The position numbers and the translations under genes are program-made. 64,000 nucleotides of DNA from Papio anubis. Its lineage: Eukaryota; Chordata; Mammalia; Primates; Cercopithecidae. The notes below the pieces were generated by a model. The model saw only the letters and a list, made by a program, of their open reading frames with translations. It made no database searches and was not told the origin of the DNA. The stretch is from contig NC_044986.1 of the NCBI RefSeq assembly GCF_008728515.1, positions 56,780,855 through 56,844,854 of the forward strand, written 5' to 3'. This document shows positions 45,931-56,039 of the stretch, one piece after another. The stretch's first letter is position 1. Each line of letters begins with the position of its first letter.

Positions 45931-46229
45931 GGCCCAGCATGGTAGCTCATGCCTGTAATCCCAGCATTTTGGAAGGCCAAGGCAAAAGGATTGCTTGAGT
46001 TTAGAAGTTCTAGACCATTCGAGGCAATGTAATGAGACCCCCGTTCCCATAAAATTGTACAAAAAAAAAAAAAAATGGCCAGATGTGGTGGCACATGCCT
46101 GTAGTTCCAGCTACTCAGGAGGCTGAGGTGAGAGGACTGCTTGAGCCCAGAAGTTTGAGGCTACAGTGAGCTATGATTGAGCCGCTGCATTCCAGCCTGG
46201 GTGACAAAGCGAGACCCCTTCTCTAAAAC
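45931..46229 (+). mobile_element. AluJ-type, sense
   Basis: Both arms are present but strongly diverged (GGCCCAGCATGGTAGCTCAT, GCTTGAGTTTAGAAG). It has a long A linker at 46060-46074 and ends CCCCTTCTCTAAAAC. The AT/TG microsatellite that follows grew from its tail. Confidence 0.85.
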
Positions 46230-46330
46230 TATATATACACATATATATGCGTGTGTGTTAAATATATATATGTTTATATATGTGTGTATATTTTTATGTA
46301 TATGAATGTATACACACACACACACACAAT
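46230..46330. repeat. TA/TG/CA microsatellite
   Basis: Alternating TATATA, GTGTGTG and CACACACA runs directly after the Alu tail. A 68-codon frame with Tyr/Val/Ile repeats here is an artefact. Confidence 0.9.
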
Positions 46331-46740
46331 GTACCTGTATAAAATTAGCCCTGTAATAAAATTAGCTACTACTGAAATAAAATTAGCTGATAGAAGTAAT
46401 GAAGCCTTAGAAAATGTTCTTAGCCAGAAAACAGATACTTTGTATGTTCAAGGGTAACGCATCAAGATCAATGATCATTCCAGCTTTTGACATAGAGAGC
46501 CTACTACACTCTCCTATAGAAATCAGTCAAACTGTTTCAGCAAGGGCCTCAGTCAAAACTAATAGAGCTAATCACATAAAGCCCAAAACTTTAAAGAAAT
46601 TCATAAAGACATTTAATTTGGCAGATTGAGGGCATACATAAGAAACATACTTTTTTGAGTAAAATGCAAATGAACTTCAAGTTCTATTTTAACAATAACA
46701 TTGTGAATTAACATGCATGTTTTTGCTATATAATGCAGCA
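46331..46740. other. Single-copy non-coding stretch
   Basis: AAAATTAGCT occurs at about 46340, 46357 and 46379, each with a related flank, forming a small local repeat. No coding signal. Confidence 0.5.
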
Positions 46741-46995
46741 CAGATTAGCAATTTAGATAGACTTTGGGGCCAGACTCCCACTTCAAATATGAGCTCTGTT
46801 ATTTATTAGCTGCCTGACCTTGCTGCTGATTTCCTAACTCCTCTCTGCCTCAGGTTTCTCATTGGTAAAACAGAGATAATAGAGAGTATCTACTTTGTTG
46901 GGTTTTTGTGAAGAAGAGTTATATTTGTGATAGTGCTAAGAATAGTGCCTGGCATATAGGAAGCACTATAGAAGTGTGTGTTAATTAAATGTACC
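46741..46995 (+). repeat. MIR, sense
   Basis: 'tttggggccagactcccact', 'ttattagctgcctgacctt', 'tctgcctcaggtttctcatt', 'gtaaaacagagataatagag' and 'agtgcctggcatataggaag' follow MIR sense order almost completely. Confidence 0.85.
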
Positions 46996-47235
46996 CAACT
47001 GTCCTCCCTTCCACTCTAGTCTCTCTGACCTGTCACACACAACAAAACAAACACTCAAATAGTGCTCAGTTAAAAGACTGCTAGTCTAAAAACTAGATAG
47101 TAAAATCTTATAAAATATAATTTTAAGAAAAAATATTAAACTTACTGATAGTTGTTTAATTTCTGCCTATCAAAATAACAGAATTTTTCTGGAAGAACTG
47201 GTATCATCTGAGTGAGTTCAAAGACTATACTAATA

Positions 47236-47640
47236 GTCTGGGACAGTGGCTTATGCCTGTAATCCTAGCACTTTGGGAGGCCAAGTAATCCCAGCGTTTT
47301 GGAAGGCCAAGTAACGCCAGCACTCAAGAAATCCCAGGTAGGAGCATTGCTTAAGCCCAGGAGTTCAAGACATAGCAAGACCTTGTCTCTACGAAAAATA
47401 AAAATAAAAATAAAAATGTTTATTTTTTTTACGATATTTTTTCACAAAAAATTTTTTTTACTAAAAAAAAAAATACAAAATTTTTTAATAATTTACAACC
47501 ACTCCTGTAGTCCTAACTACTCAGGTAGCTGAGCTAGGACGATCACTTAAGCCCAGGAGATCAAGGCTGCAGTGAGCCATGACTGCACAATGCACTCCAT
47601 CCAGGGCAACAGAACGAGACCCTGTCTCAAAAACAACAAA
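47236..47640 (+). mobile_element. Degenerate AluJ with internal tandem repeats
   Basis: The left arm's CCCAGCACTTTGGGAGGCCA block is repeated: 'cctagcactttgggaggcca', 'cccagcgttttggaaggcca', then a shorter 'gccagcactcaag', with AAGTAA joining them. The linker has grown into an AT-rich inverted A/T patch at 47415-47490. CTATACTA occurs on both sides (47225-47232, 47643-47650). Confidence 0.8.
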
Positions 47641-47651
47641 AACTATACTAC

Positions 47652-48180
47652 ACTAACGGAATTAAAAGAAGGAGAGATAAAGAACCTGACAAAAGGTTTT
47701 ATTAGGAAAAAGACCTTAAACCCTTAATCAAAAGCCAAGGAGAAAAGGAAATGGAGACAGAGGCATAAATAGGGGCATGATCGTGTAAAGAGTAACAATT
47801 AAGAACAGTATTAGTTAAGTACTGAAATTCCTTGGGACATTTTTACTGGGGAAGGCAGACACCAGCTTGTTTACTATATTATTGTTTGAGGAGTTGACAG
47901 TCTTCCAGACAAAATGTAAACAAAAAAACCTAAACTGGCCAAAGAAATGGGACCACGAAGGTTCCAGTCTGATAACCTTGAACCAGGAAGTAGTTAGAAG
48001 TCAAAGTAGAGGCAGGATAAAGAATGAAACCAATATCAAAAACTATACTACAGAAAGACTGGGCAAGGGCTCTCTAGAGACCAGATAGGAGGTAGAGTAT
48101 GGGTAAGTTCTACAAAGTGCAGGCCTTTATACATTTGTAGTTTCCCAAACACCACTCAAGACGGTGAGCCTCTCCTGATA
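47652..48180. other. Single-copy non-coding stretch
   Basis: No repeat family recognised up to the start of the antisense L1. No coding signal. Confidence 0.45.
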
Positions 48181-48783
48181 TGTTTATTTGACCAATTGCA
48201 TATTTTCATTTGTGAAGTGTCTTTTCTTGGGTTGTCTTGTTATAATTATAAGAGACATCTATAATTTCTAGGTACAAATTCTTAGATATATATATCATAA
48301 ATATTTTCTCCTATTCTGTAGATTTTCTTTTTTTCTTAATGTTTTTCAAAAAGCAAAAGTTTTTTATTTTGAGAGTAGCCATTTGATGAATTATTCTCTC
48401 TTGTAGTCTTGCTTTTTGTGTCCTGAGAAATCTCAGACAAGATCACAAAGCCAAAGTCATAAATATTTTTCTTCTAGTTTTCTTCTAGAAGTTTTAAAGC
48501 TTTAGCTTTTATATTTAGGGTTACAATACAGTTAGAGTTAGTTTTCTAGTATGGTATGGGGTAAAGACTGGTGTTAATTTTTTTTTTCCATACAGATTTC
48601 CAGTTGTTCCAGTAGTATTTTTTGGAAAGACTTTTTTCCCCCATTAAATTGCCTTGATATTTTTGTTGAAAATTGGTAATATATGTCAGTCTTTATCTGG
48701 ACTTTCTATGTTGTTCCTCTGATGCGTGTATCTCTCCTTTCTCCAATTCTGTAGCTTTATAGTAATCAGTTCCTCTAATCAGA

Positions 48784-48992
48784 ATCCTCTAATTCAAAGT
48801 CTTCCCTCTATAAAATTTCAAATTTTTCACAATATCTTTCACAGAAGCCAGAGAATTGTCACAACTATGCATATTAGAACTACACATTTGTACTTCACGT
48901 AGGGAGCAAATTTTGCCTTATGTTTATTTTGACTGATTCAGCACTTGCTGTCAAAGGGTATGGATCTTATTCACCTTAGTTTACTTTAGCAG
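48784..48992 (-). repeat. Inverted duplication, copy B (209 bp), inside the old L1
   Basis: Reverse complement of 45572-45776 at about 97% identity. It replaces roughly 30-40 bp of expected L1 sequence between 'gtagctttatagtaa' and 'ttgttctttttaaa'. TCCTCTAAT occurs at 48771-48779 and again at 48785-48793, a 9-bp direct repeat at the left junction. That is compatible with template switching during repair. Confidence 0.93.
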
Positions 48993-49026
48993 AACAATGT
49001 AATTGTTCTTTTTAAAATGGCTTTTG

Positions 49027-49305
49027 GGCTGGCGGTGGTGGCTCATGCTTGTTATCTCGGTACTTTTGGAGGACAAGGCGGGAGGATCCCTGAGCCAGGA
49101 GCTCAAGACTAGCCTGGCCAACACAATGAAACCCCATCTCTACAAAAAATACAAAAATTAGCTGGGCGTGATGGTGCACACCTGTGGCCCCAGCTACTTG
49201 GGAGGTGGAGGCTGAGGTGGGAGGTTCACTTGGCTGCAGTGAGCCAAGATAACACCACTGCACTCCAGCTTAGGTGACAGAGCGAGAACCTGTCTCAAAA
49301 GCAAA
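49027..49305 (+). mobile_element. Alu, sense
   Basis: Begins GGGCTGGCGGTGGTGGCTCA. The right arm has an internal deletion around GGTTCACTTGGCTGCAGTGA. Flanked by AAAATGGCTTTTGG before and AAAATTGCTTTGG after. Confidence 0.88.
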
Positions 49306-50295
49306 CAAAATTGCTTTGGCTATTCTAGGTTGAAATGTTGATGGGCATTGTGCTGACACTATAGATCAATTTAAGGAGAAAACTGAGCTTTCCAATTCAC
49401 AAATCTCTCCCTCCATTTGTTAGAGTGTTCTTAAACTTCTTTCAGCAGTGTTTTTGTATTTTTCATTGACAGATCTTGTGCATCATTTAATATTGCATGT
49501 TTTTGAATGCTATTGTAAATGGAACTGTACTTGTATGTTATTTTTGTTTGTTGTTACTATATATACTATTGATTTTATATATTTTTCTTATATTCTGCAA
49601 CTTTGCCAAATTCACTTCTTAGTTCTAGTAGCTTTTATACATTCCAGGGATTTTCTACATAGACAAGTATGTTGTCTACAAATAGACAGTTTTACTTCTT
49701 TCCGATTTGTACATATTTTATTTATTTTTCTTGCTTTACTACATTAATTAGGAACTCCAGTACCGTGTTAAAAAGAAATGAACATTTTTGCCTTCTGCCC
49801 AGTGTTATGGGGAAATAATTTAGTCTTTCACCATTAAGTATAATGGTAGCTACTGATTTTTCACAGATCTCTTTACTGAAGTTGAGGAAGTTCTATTCCT
49901 TATCTGTTGTGAGTGTTTATTACAAATATCAATGGTATTAAATGATATCATATTATTTTCTTCATCTATAAGATGATCATAAACATTTTCTCCTGTATAT
50001 TATTGCTATGGTAAATTACATTGATTTCTGAATGTTAAACTTGCTTTCCTGAAATAAATCCTACGTGACCGTGACATGTTGTCCTTTAAAAAATGTATTA
50101 TTGGGCTTGTTTCTGAAGATTTTCTGAAGTTTTTTTATATCTATGTTCATAAAAGATATTGATTTATAGTTTTTTTCCTTGTAATGTCTTTAAGTATCAA
50201 AACAATTATGAATTTAGAAAATGGATTGAAAAGTATTCCTTCCTCTATTTTCTGAAAGAGTTTGTGTAGGTTTATTATTATTCCTCTTTTAAATA

Positions 50296-51510
50296 CAGTC
50301 ATACACTGCACATTGACATTTTGGTCAATGACAAACCACATATATGATGATGGTTCCATAAGATTATAAGGGAGCTGAAAAACTCCTATATTCTGGTGAC
50401 ATCATAGCTGCCATGACAGCGTAGTGCAACACCTTACTCACATGTTTGTAGTAAGACTGGTGTAAACAAAGCTACTGTGCTGACAGTCATATGAAAGTAT
50501 TGTATCATTACATATGGTACATATTACCTGATAATGATAATAAACAATTATGTTACTGCTTTATGTATTTACTATAGTATACTTTTTAATCATCATTTTA
50601 GAGCATACTCCTACTTGTAAAAAAAAGAAAAAAGAAAAAAAGGTTAACTGTAAAAGAACCTCAGGCAGGTCCTTCTGGAAGTATTCCAGAAGGCACTGTT
50701 ATCACAGGAGATAGCAACTCCAGGCATGCTGTTGCCTCTGAAGACCTTCCAGGAGGACAAAATGCTGAGGTGGCAGATGATACTATTGATGATCCTAACC
50801 CTGTATAGGCCTAGGATAGTGTGTGAATTTGTGTCTGGCTTTTAATAGAAAAGTTTAAAAAGAAAAAATAAAATGAAAAAAAATTTAAATAGAAAAATGT
50901 TTCCAGAATAAAGATACAAAGAAAAAATATTTTTGGACATTTATACAATATGTTTGTGTTTTAAGCTAAGTGTTACACAAACATCAAAAAGTTTTTAAAA
51001 AATAAAAGGTTTATAAAGTAAAAAATTTACAGTAAGCTAAGGTTAATTTATTATTAAAAATAAAAATATTTTTATAAATTTAGTGTAGCCTAAGTGTACA
51101 GTGTTCATAAAGTCTAGAGTAGTGTACAGAAATGTCCCAGGCCTTCACGTTCACTTACCATTCACTCAGTGACTCACCCAGTGCAACTTCCAGTCCTGTA
51201 AGCTCCATTCATGGGAAGTGTCCTATACAGGTGTACCACTGTTTACCTTTTAGGCACATATTTTACTGTATCTTTTCTATGTTGAGATACATAAATACTT
51301 GGCATTGTGTTACAATTGCCTACAGTATTCATTACAGTAACATGCTACACGGGTTTGTAACTTAGGAGAAACAGGCTATACCATATAGCCTAGGTGTGTA
51401 GTCCACTATCCCATCTGTGTAAGTACACTTTATGATACTCACACAATGACAAAAATCACTTGACGAATTTCTCAATGTGTGTCTGTATCATTAAGCAATG
51501 CATGATTCTG
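50296..51510 (+). mobile_element. TcMar-Tigger DNA transposon (internally deleted)
   Basis: The left end CAGTCATACACTGCACATTG and the right end (CAGAATCATGCATTGC read on the minus strand) form degenerate terminal inverted repeats. TA precedes the left end, the expected target dinucleotide. The 1.2-kb body keeps 'ccataagattataagggagc' near the left and 'gtaacatgctacacgggttt' with 'ggctataccatatagcctag' near the right. Only the C-terminal end of the transposase is left. I assign it to the Tigger group (Tigger4/MER8-like) from memory; the subfamily is uncertain. Confidence 0.75.
50650..50808 (+). pseudogene. Tigger-type transposase C-terminal remnant
   Basis: A 52-codon open stretch reads VKEPQAGPSGSIPEG at its start and DDTIDDPNPV before a TAG stop. 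The position, before the A-rich 3' part of the element, and the acidic C-terminus fit the tail of a Tigger transposase frame. No catalytic DDE region or DNA-binding domain remains. Upstream, an AAG/AAA run and stop codons cut it off. Confidence 0.6.
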
Positions 51511-52157
51511 TTTGATAGAACTCACTAGGAAACCATCTTAACCAGGGGTTTTCTTTGTGGAAAGGTTTTTATAACAAATTTAACATTTTAAATAAATGTA
51601 GGTCTAGTAAAATTTTCTGTTTCTATTTTTTGTCAGATTTGATCATTTCTGTGGTTCAAAGCTTTAGTACCTTTCATCTAAGTTGTTAAATTTATTGGTG
51701 GTTGTTAATGATATTCCAGTATTGTCCTTCTAATGCCTGTAGTATGTGTCTTGGTATCCTCTTTTTATTTTGTGAAAATGGTAATCTGTGTCCTCTCTGT
51801 TTTTTTTAAATCAGTCTAGGTAGAGATTCATCAGTGCTACTATCTTTTAAAAGAATCCACTTTTGGTTTCACTGATTTCCCTGTATTGTTTCTCTTTGTG
51901 TCTATTTTACTAATTTCCAATGTAAGCAACCCTCTGGTTGCTTAGGGTTTACTTTGTTTTTTCCTTTTCTAGTTTCCTAAAGTGTGAATGAATGAGCCTA
52001 GATCAATGATTTTGCAGTCTTTCTTTTCTAATATAAACATTTTAAAGCTATAAATTTTTCTGTAAGCACTGTTGCAGCTGTACCCTATACAGTCTATTTT
52101 TTACAAACATTGATATGCTGTATTTTTATTATCATCGAACTCAAAATATCTAATTTC

Positions 52158-52852
52158 TTTTTTTTTTTTTCTTTGAGTCTGGTATCCCTCACGTTGCCCA
52201 AACTGGAGTATAGTAATGCGATCATAAACTCACTGCAGCCTCGATCTCCTGGGCTCCAGAAATCCTCCTGCTTCAGCCTCTTGAGTAGCTGTGACTACAG
52301 GCACATGCCATCTTGGCTGGCTAATTGTTGTTACTGGTTTTTGGTTTTTTGTTTAAAAAGATGTTATCAGTCTGTTTTCATGCTGCTGATGAAGACAAGA
52401 CATACTCGAGACTGGGCAATTTACAAAATAAACAGGTTTAATGGACTTACAGTTCCACATGGCTAGGGAGGCCTCACAATCATGACAGAAAGCAAGGAGG
52501 AACAAGTCATATCTTACATGGATGGCAGCAGGCAAAGAGAGAGAGCTTATGCAGGGGAACTCCTCTTCATAAAACCATTAGATCTCGTGAGACTTATTCA
52601 CTATCTCAAGAAAAGGATGAGAAAGATCTGCCCCCTTGATTCAATTACCTACCACTGGGTCCATCCCACAACACACAGGAATTATGGGAACTACAATTCA
52701 AGACAAGATTTGGTTGGGGACACAACCAAACCACATAGGAAACAAGGTCTTGCTATGTTGCCCAGGCTGGTCTTGAACTCCTGGCCTCAGGTGATCCTAA
52801 GACCTCTGTCTCCCTAGTCAGTGGGATTACAGGTGCATGCATCATGCCTGGC
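52158..52852 (-). mobile_element. AluJ-type, antisense, split by an LTR
   Basis: The right arm lies at 52158-52361 (T-tail to 'ggtttttggttttttg'). The left arm resumes at 52738-52852 (CTTGCTATGTTGCCCAGGCT to TGCCTGGC). CTAATTTC flanks the whole at 52150-52157 and 52853-52860. The two parts add up to one full Alu, so the LTR entered after the Alu. Confidence 0.88.
52362..52737 (-). mobile_element. Solo MaLR LTR (THE1/MST-type), antisense
   Basis: The plus strand shows the reversed LTR: 'cagtctgttttcatgctgct', 'cgagactgggcaatttacaa', 'cctcacaatcatgacagaaa', 'tagatctcgtgagacttatt', 'acctaccactgggtccatcc' and, at the element's 5' end, 'ggggacacaaccaaaccaca'. About 375 bp, as expected for a single LTR. 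No internal sequence remains, so it is a recombination product. Confidence 0.88.
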
Positions 52853-53706
52853 CTAATTTCCTTTTTGATTTCTTCTTTGACCTATGGTTAATTAGAAGAA
52901 AGTTATTTCATTTCCACGTATTTGGGGCTTTTCTAGATATTTTATTGTTGATTTTAGTTTTACTTTATTGTGGCCAGAGTACATATTCTATAAGATCTCA
53001 AGCTTTTGAAATCTATTGAAACTTGTTTTAGGGCCCAGTATATGGTCTATCTTGTGGAACATTCCATATGCACTTGAAAATAAAGAGCATTCGGTAGTTA
53101 TGTGTAATGTGGTATAAATATCAATTATATTACAACGGTTATGAATATTGTTCTAATCGTCTATATCCTTACTGATTTTTGGGGTTTAATTATATCCAAA
53201 AAACTTCATTACTAAGAGATGTGTCTCCAACTATTATATGATTATACCTATTTATTCCTTTAGTTTTGTCCTTTTAGTTTCATATATTGTGAAACTGTTA
53301 CTAGGTGCATATACATTTATAAGTGTTACATTTTCTTATTTTGACTTTTATTATTATGTGTTGCTCACTGACTCTAATTTTACTCCTTATCTTGACTTCT
53401 ATAGCCATTCCAACTTTTTTTTTTTTTTTTTTTTTTTTGCTGTTTCCATGGTGTATTATTTTCCAGGCTTTTACCGCCAATATAATTGCATTGTGTAATT
53501 AAAAATGCATCTTTGGTAGAGATCATTACTTGGTCCTTGCTTTTGTTAGATAATCTGACAATTTGTCTTTTCACTGGAGTGTTAACATTTAATGTAAGTA
53601 TCCATGTGACTATATTGAGGTTTGCCTTTAAAAAAAAAAGTCTCATCTTTTTTGTTCCTTTATTCCTTTTCTCCTGCCTTGTTTTCTATTAATCAAGTAT
53701 CTTTTT

Positions 53707-54014
53707 GGCCGGGCGCGGTGGCTCAAGCCTGTAATCCCAGCACTTTGGGAGGCTGAGGCGGGTGGATCACGAGGTCAGGAGATCGAGATCATCCTGGCTA
53801 ACATGGTGAAACCCTGTCTCTACTAAAAATACAAAAAAACTAGCCGGGCGTGGTGGTGGGCGCCTGTAGTCCCAGCTTCTAGGGAGGCTGAGGCAGGAGA
53901 ATGGCGTGAACCTGGGAGGTGCAGCTTGCAGTGAGCCGAGATCGCACCACTGCACTCCAGCCTGGGTGACACAGCGCGAGACTCCGTCTCAAAAAAAAAA
54001 AAAAAAAAAAAAAA
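53707..54014 (+). mobile_element. AluY, full length
   Basis: Begins GGCCGGGCGCGGTGGCTCAA with a young-looking body and a long pure A tail (over 20). AAGTATCTTTTT at 53695-53706 and 54015-54026 is a perfect target-site duplication. It shares several variants with the AluY at 19395 (CTCAAGCCTG, ACTAGCCGGGCG, GACACAGCG). Confidence 0.95.
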
Positions 54015-54546
54015 AAGTATCTTTTTAAAACTCAATTTATTGCCACTATTTGCTTTCTGCTGTATCTCTTCATTACTTTTTTAGCAGTTGTTCTAGGAAT
54101 TAAATATGCATCTTTACCCTTTTCTAATTATAGTTGATACTGAATTCATCCAGGTAAAATATAGGAACCATGCAAAGGTATATTTCTACTGACCTGCCCC
54201 CACATACATCCTTAGAACTATTATTATCATTTATGTTATATTGATATATTATAAACCAGAGTTATAATACACAGTTATAATTTTGCTTTAAGTGGTTTTA
54301 GCCTTTTGTATTTACCCACATATTCACCATCTCTGGTGCTCTGCATTCTTTCTTATGGATCCAAGTTGCAGCTGGTATCATTTCCCTTCTACCTAAGTTT
54401 TGTCTCCTGAGTATAGGTTAAATGTTCTTGTTTCTTTGTATGTCTAGTGGGATAATACACAGGATAATACACAAACTCTGGATTGTGTTGCATTTCTCTG
54501 AAGATTATTGGTTTTTCATTCTAACAGGCAGTTGACTGGCCTATTA

Positions 54547-54790
54547 GGGGAGGGGAAGGGTAGAGAGGGAAGGGTAGGGAGGGAAGGAGGGGAGGAGAGA
54601 AGTGAAGGGGTGAGAAAGAAAAGAGAGAGAAAGGAAGGAAAGGAAAAGAAAGGAAAGGAAAGGAAAGGAAAGGAAAAGAAAGGAAAGGAAAAAAGAAAAG
54701 AGAAAAAAGAGGCAGGCAGGAGGAGAGGGAGGGAAAGGGGAGGGGAGAGGAGCGGAGAGGAGGGGAGGAGACGGGAGGAGAGGGGAGGAA
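54547..54790 (+). repeat. Homopurine (GGAAA/GGGA)n tract
   Basis: About 245 bp almost entirely purine on the plus strand, with G-rich ends and a GGAAA/GAAAA core. The outer parts (AGGGGAGGGGAAGGGTAGAG and similar) hold four or more close G runs, so they could form G-quadruplexes. The mirror-like purine core could form triplex DNA. Lys/Glu/Gly-rich and Leu/Ser/Phe/Pro-rich frames on the two strands are artefacts of the repeat. Confidence 0.92.
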
Positions 54791-54825
54791 CTTTTCAACA
54801 AATACTACTAGAATAGTTGGAAATC

Positions 54826-55000
54826 TGTAAGGAAAAAAATTAACAACATTCTTTACCTCATACCAGACTAAAAAATTAACTCTAAATGAATTGTAGTCCT
54901 AAATATAAAAGCTAAAGGTATAAAACTTATAGAAGAAAAAGTCTTTGAGATCTTGAGTTATGCAAAGATTTCTTGGGACACAAAAAGTAGAATTAATAAA
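54826..55000 (+). repeat. Old L1 fragment, sense
   Basis: 'attctttacctcataccaga', 'ttaactctaaatgaattgta', 'cctaaatataaaagctaaag' and 'gagttatgcaaagatttctt' match the ORF2 part of an old L1 in the sense direction. It lies next to the antisense L1 but in opposite orientation. Confidence 0.65.
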
Positions 55001-56039
55001 GTGGCTATTTTTTCCAGCTCTGATTTCTGATCCCTGGTACCTTTAGCCAGCAAAGCTGCAGTTTTGACATAATTATGGCAAGGAAAAGATACCATTGGGT
55101 CAGAATGACACAATTCATCATGTTGACCCCCTTCAGTCACAGTTCTTTTTTCAGTCCTATTTGCTCTTTTCCAGTTTATTTTCTAGTTTCTATCTGCTCT
55201 GTGACACTTTCCAGTATCTGTAATTGTAGTTTCTTATTTTTAATTATTACTTTATTCTATTTTTACCATTGCTATCTGCAAGAGAGTTTGTGTGGCCTTA
55301 TCACCTCTCTGCTTATGCTAGAAGTAGTCGGCAGTTGTACAACTTTAAAACTCAATGATACATAATTGTTATTTGGCTTTTCTGAAACACCATCATCATT
55401 GTACATGTAAATATTTTTAATAAAAGAGTGTATCCTTAGTTTATCATAAATTTTTATAAGATACAATAATCATTAAAGTGATTAAGGAAGACTACCCCTT
55501 GCTTTAAGGCACATTGTTGTAAATATAAAATTTGTGGGGAAAAAATGCAAGTAGGAAAAGACAATTGACTGCCTTCTACACAAAGGCAAATTAAGATCTA
55601 GAAAGTTTAAAAAATGGGACAAGGGGTACAAAGGAATCTGATAATGGGCATCCTTTGTATCTATGAGACTTTGAAACAAATAAGATAAAATATTATCAAA
55701 TATTCTCTGAAAGCTTTTAGGATTTGTTCCTACTCTACTAATTTGATCACTAATCTACCTGTTCTTAAAATTTCGAAATATTAGAGATTGATTTTGCTAT
55801 CTAGATAGAAAAGCAGGTAGGTAAGTAGGCAGATAGGTATATATGAAGGTACATAAGTATATTTCTCCTTGTGAATTCCCCGGACTCAGGGATTATGGCT
55901 TTCTGGTGGCACCTACTTTTCTGATTAGACAATTGCTTGTATATTAAATTTTGAGCTGTGTCAGAATAAGAACCCTCTTTTATTCACCGTCCTATTCACT
56001 GAAGCTCCTATATTTCTTGAATATACATACCTCTGCATG
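55001..56039. other. Single-copy non-coding stretch
   Basis: Contains a short AGGT/AGAT microsatellite at 55812-55850. No repeat family or coding signal recognised otherwise. Confidence 0.45.

Larger units (their letters stand above)
48181..54540 (-). repeat. Long old L1 (L1M-type), antisense, heavily interrupted
   Basis: The plus strand follows the reverse complement of an ancient L1 from late ORF2 towards the 5' end. 'aatattttctcctattctgt' is at 48300, 'cagttgttccagtagtattt' at 48602, 'tctgcaactttgccaaattc' at 49595, 'taatttagtctttcaccatt' at 49817, 'aaagaatccacttttggttt' at 51850 and 'aacattccatatgcacttga' at 53058. 'ggattgtgttgcatttctct' at 54480 is in 5' UTR territory. No frame survives. 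It carries six later events: the inverted copy B, two Alus, the Tigger element, and an AluJ that is itself hit by a MaLR LTR. Confidence 0.8.

Noticed and set aside
54508..54816. Lys/Glu/Gly-rich frame and its Leu/Ser/Pro mirror on the other strand
   Set aside because: Both are translations of the homopurine tract and have no coding meaning.
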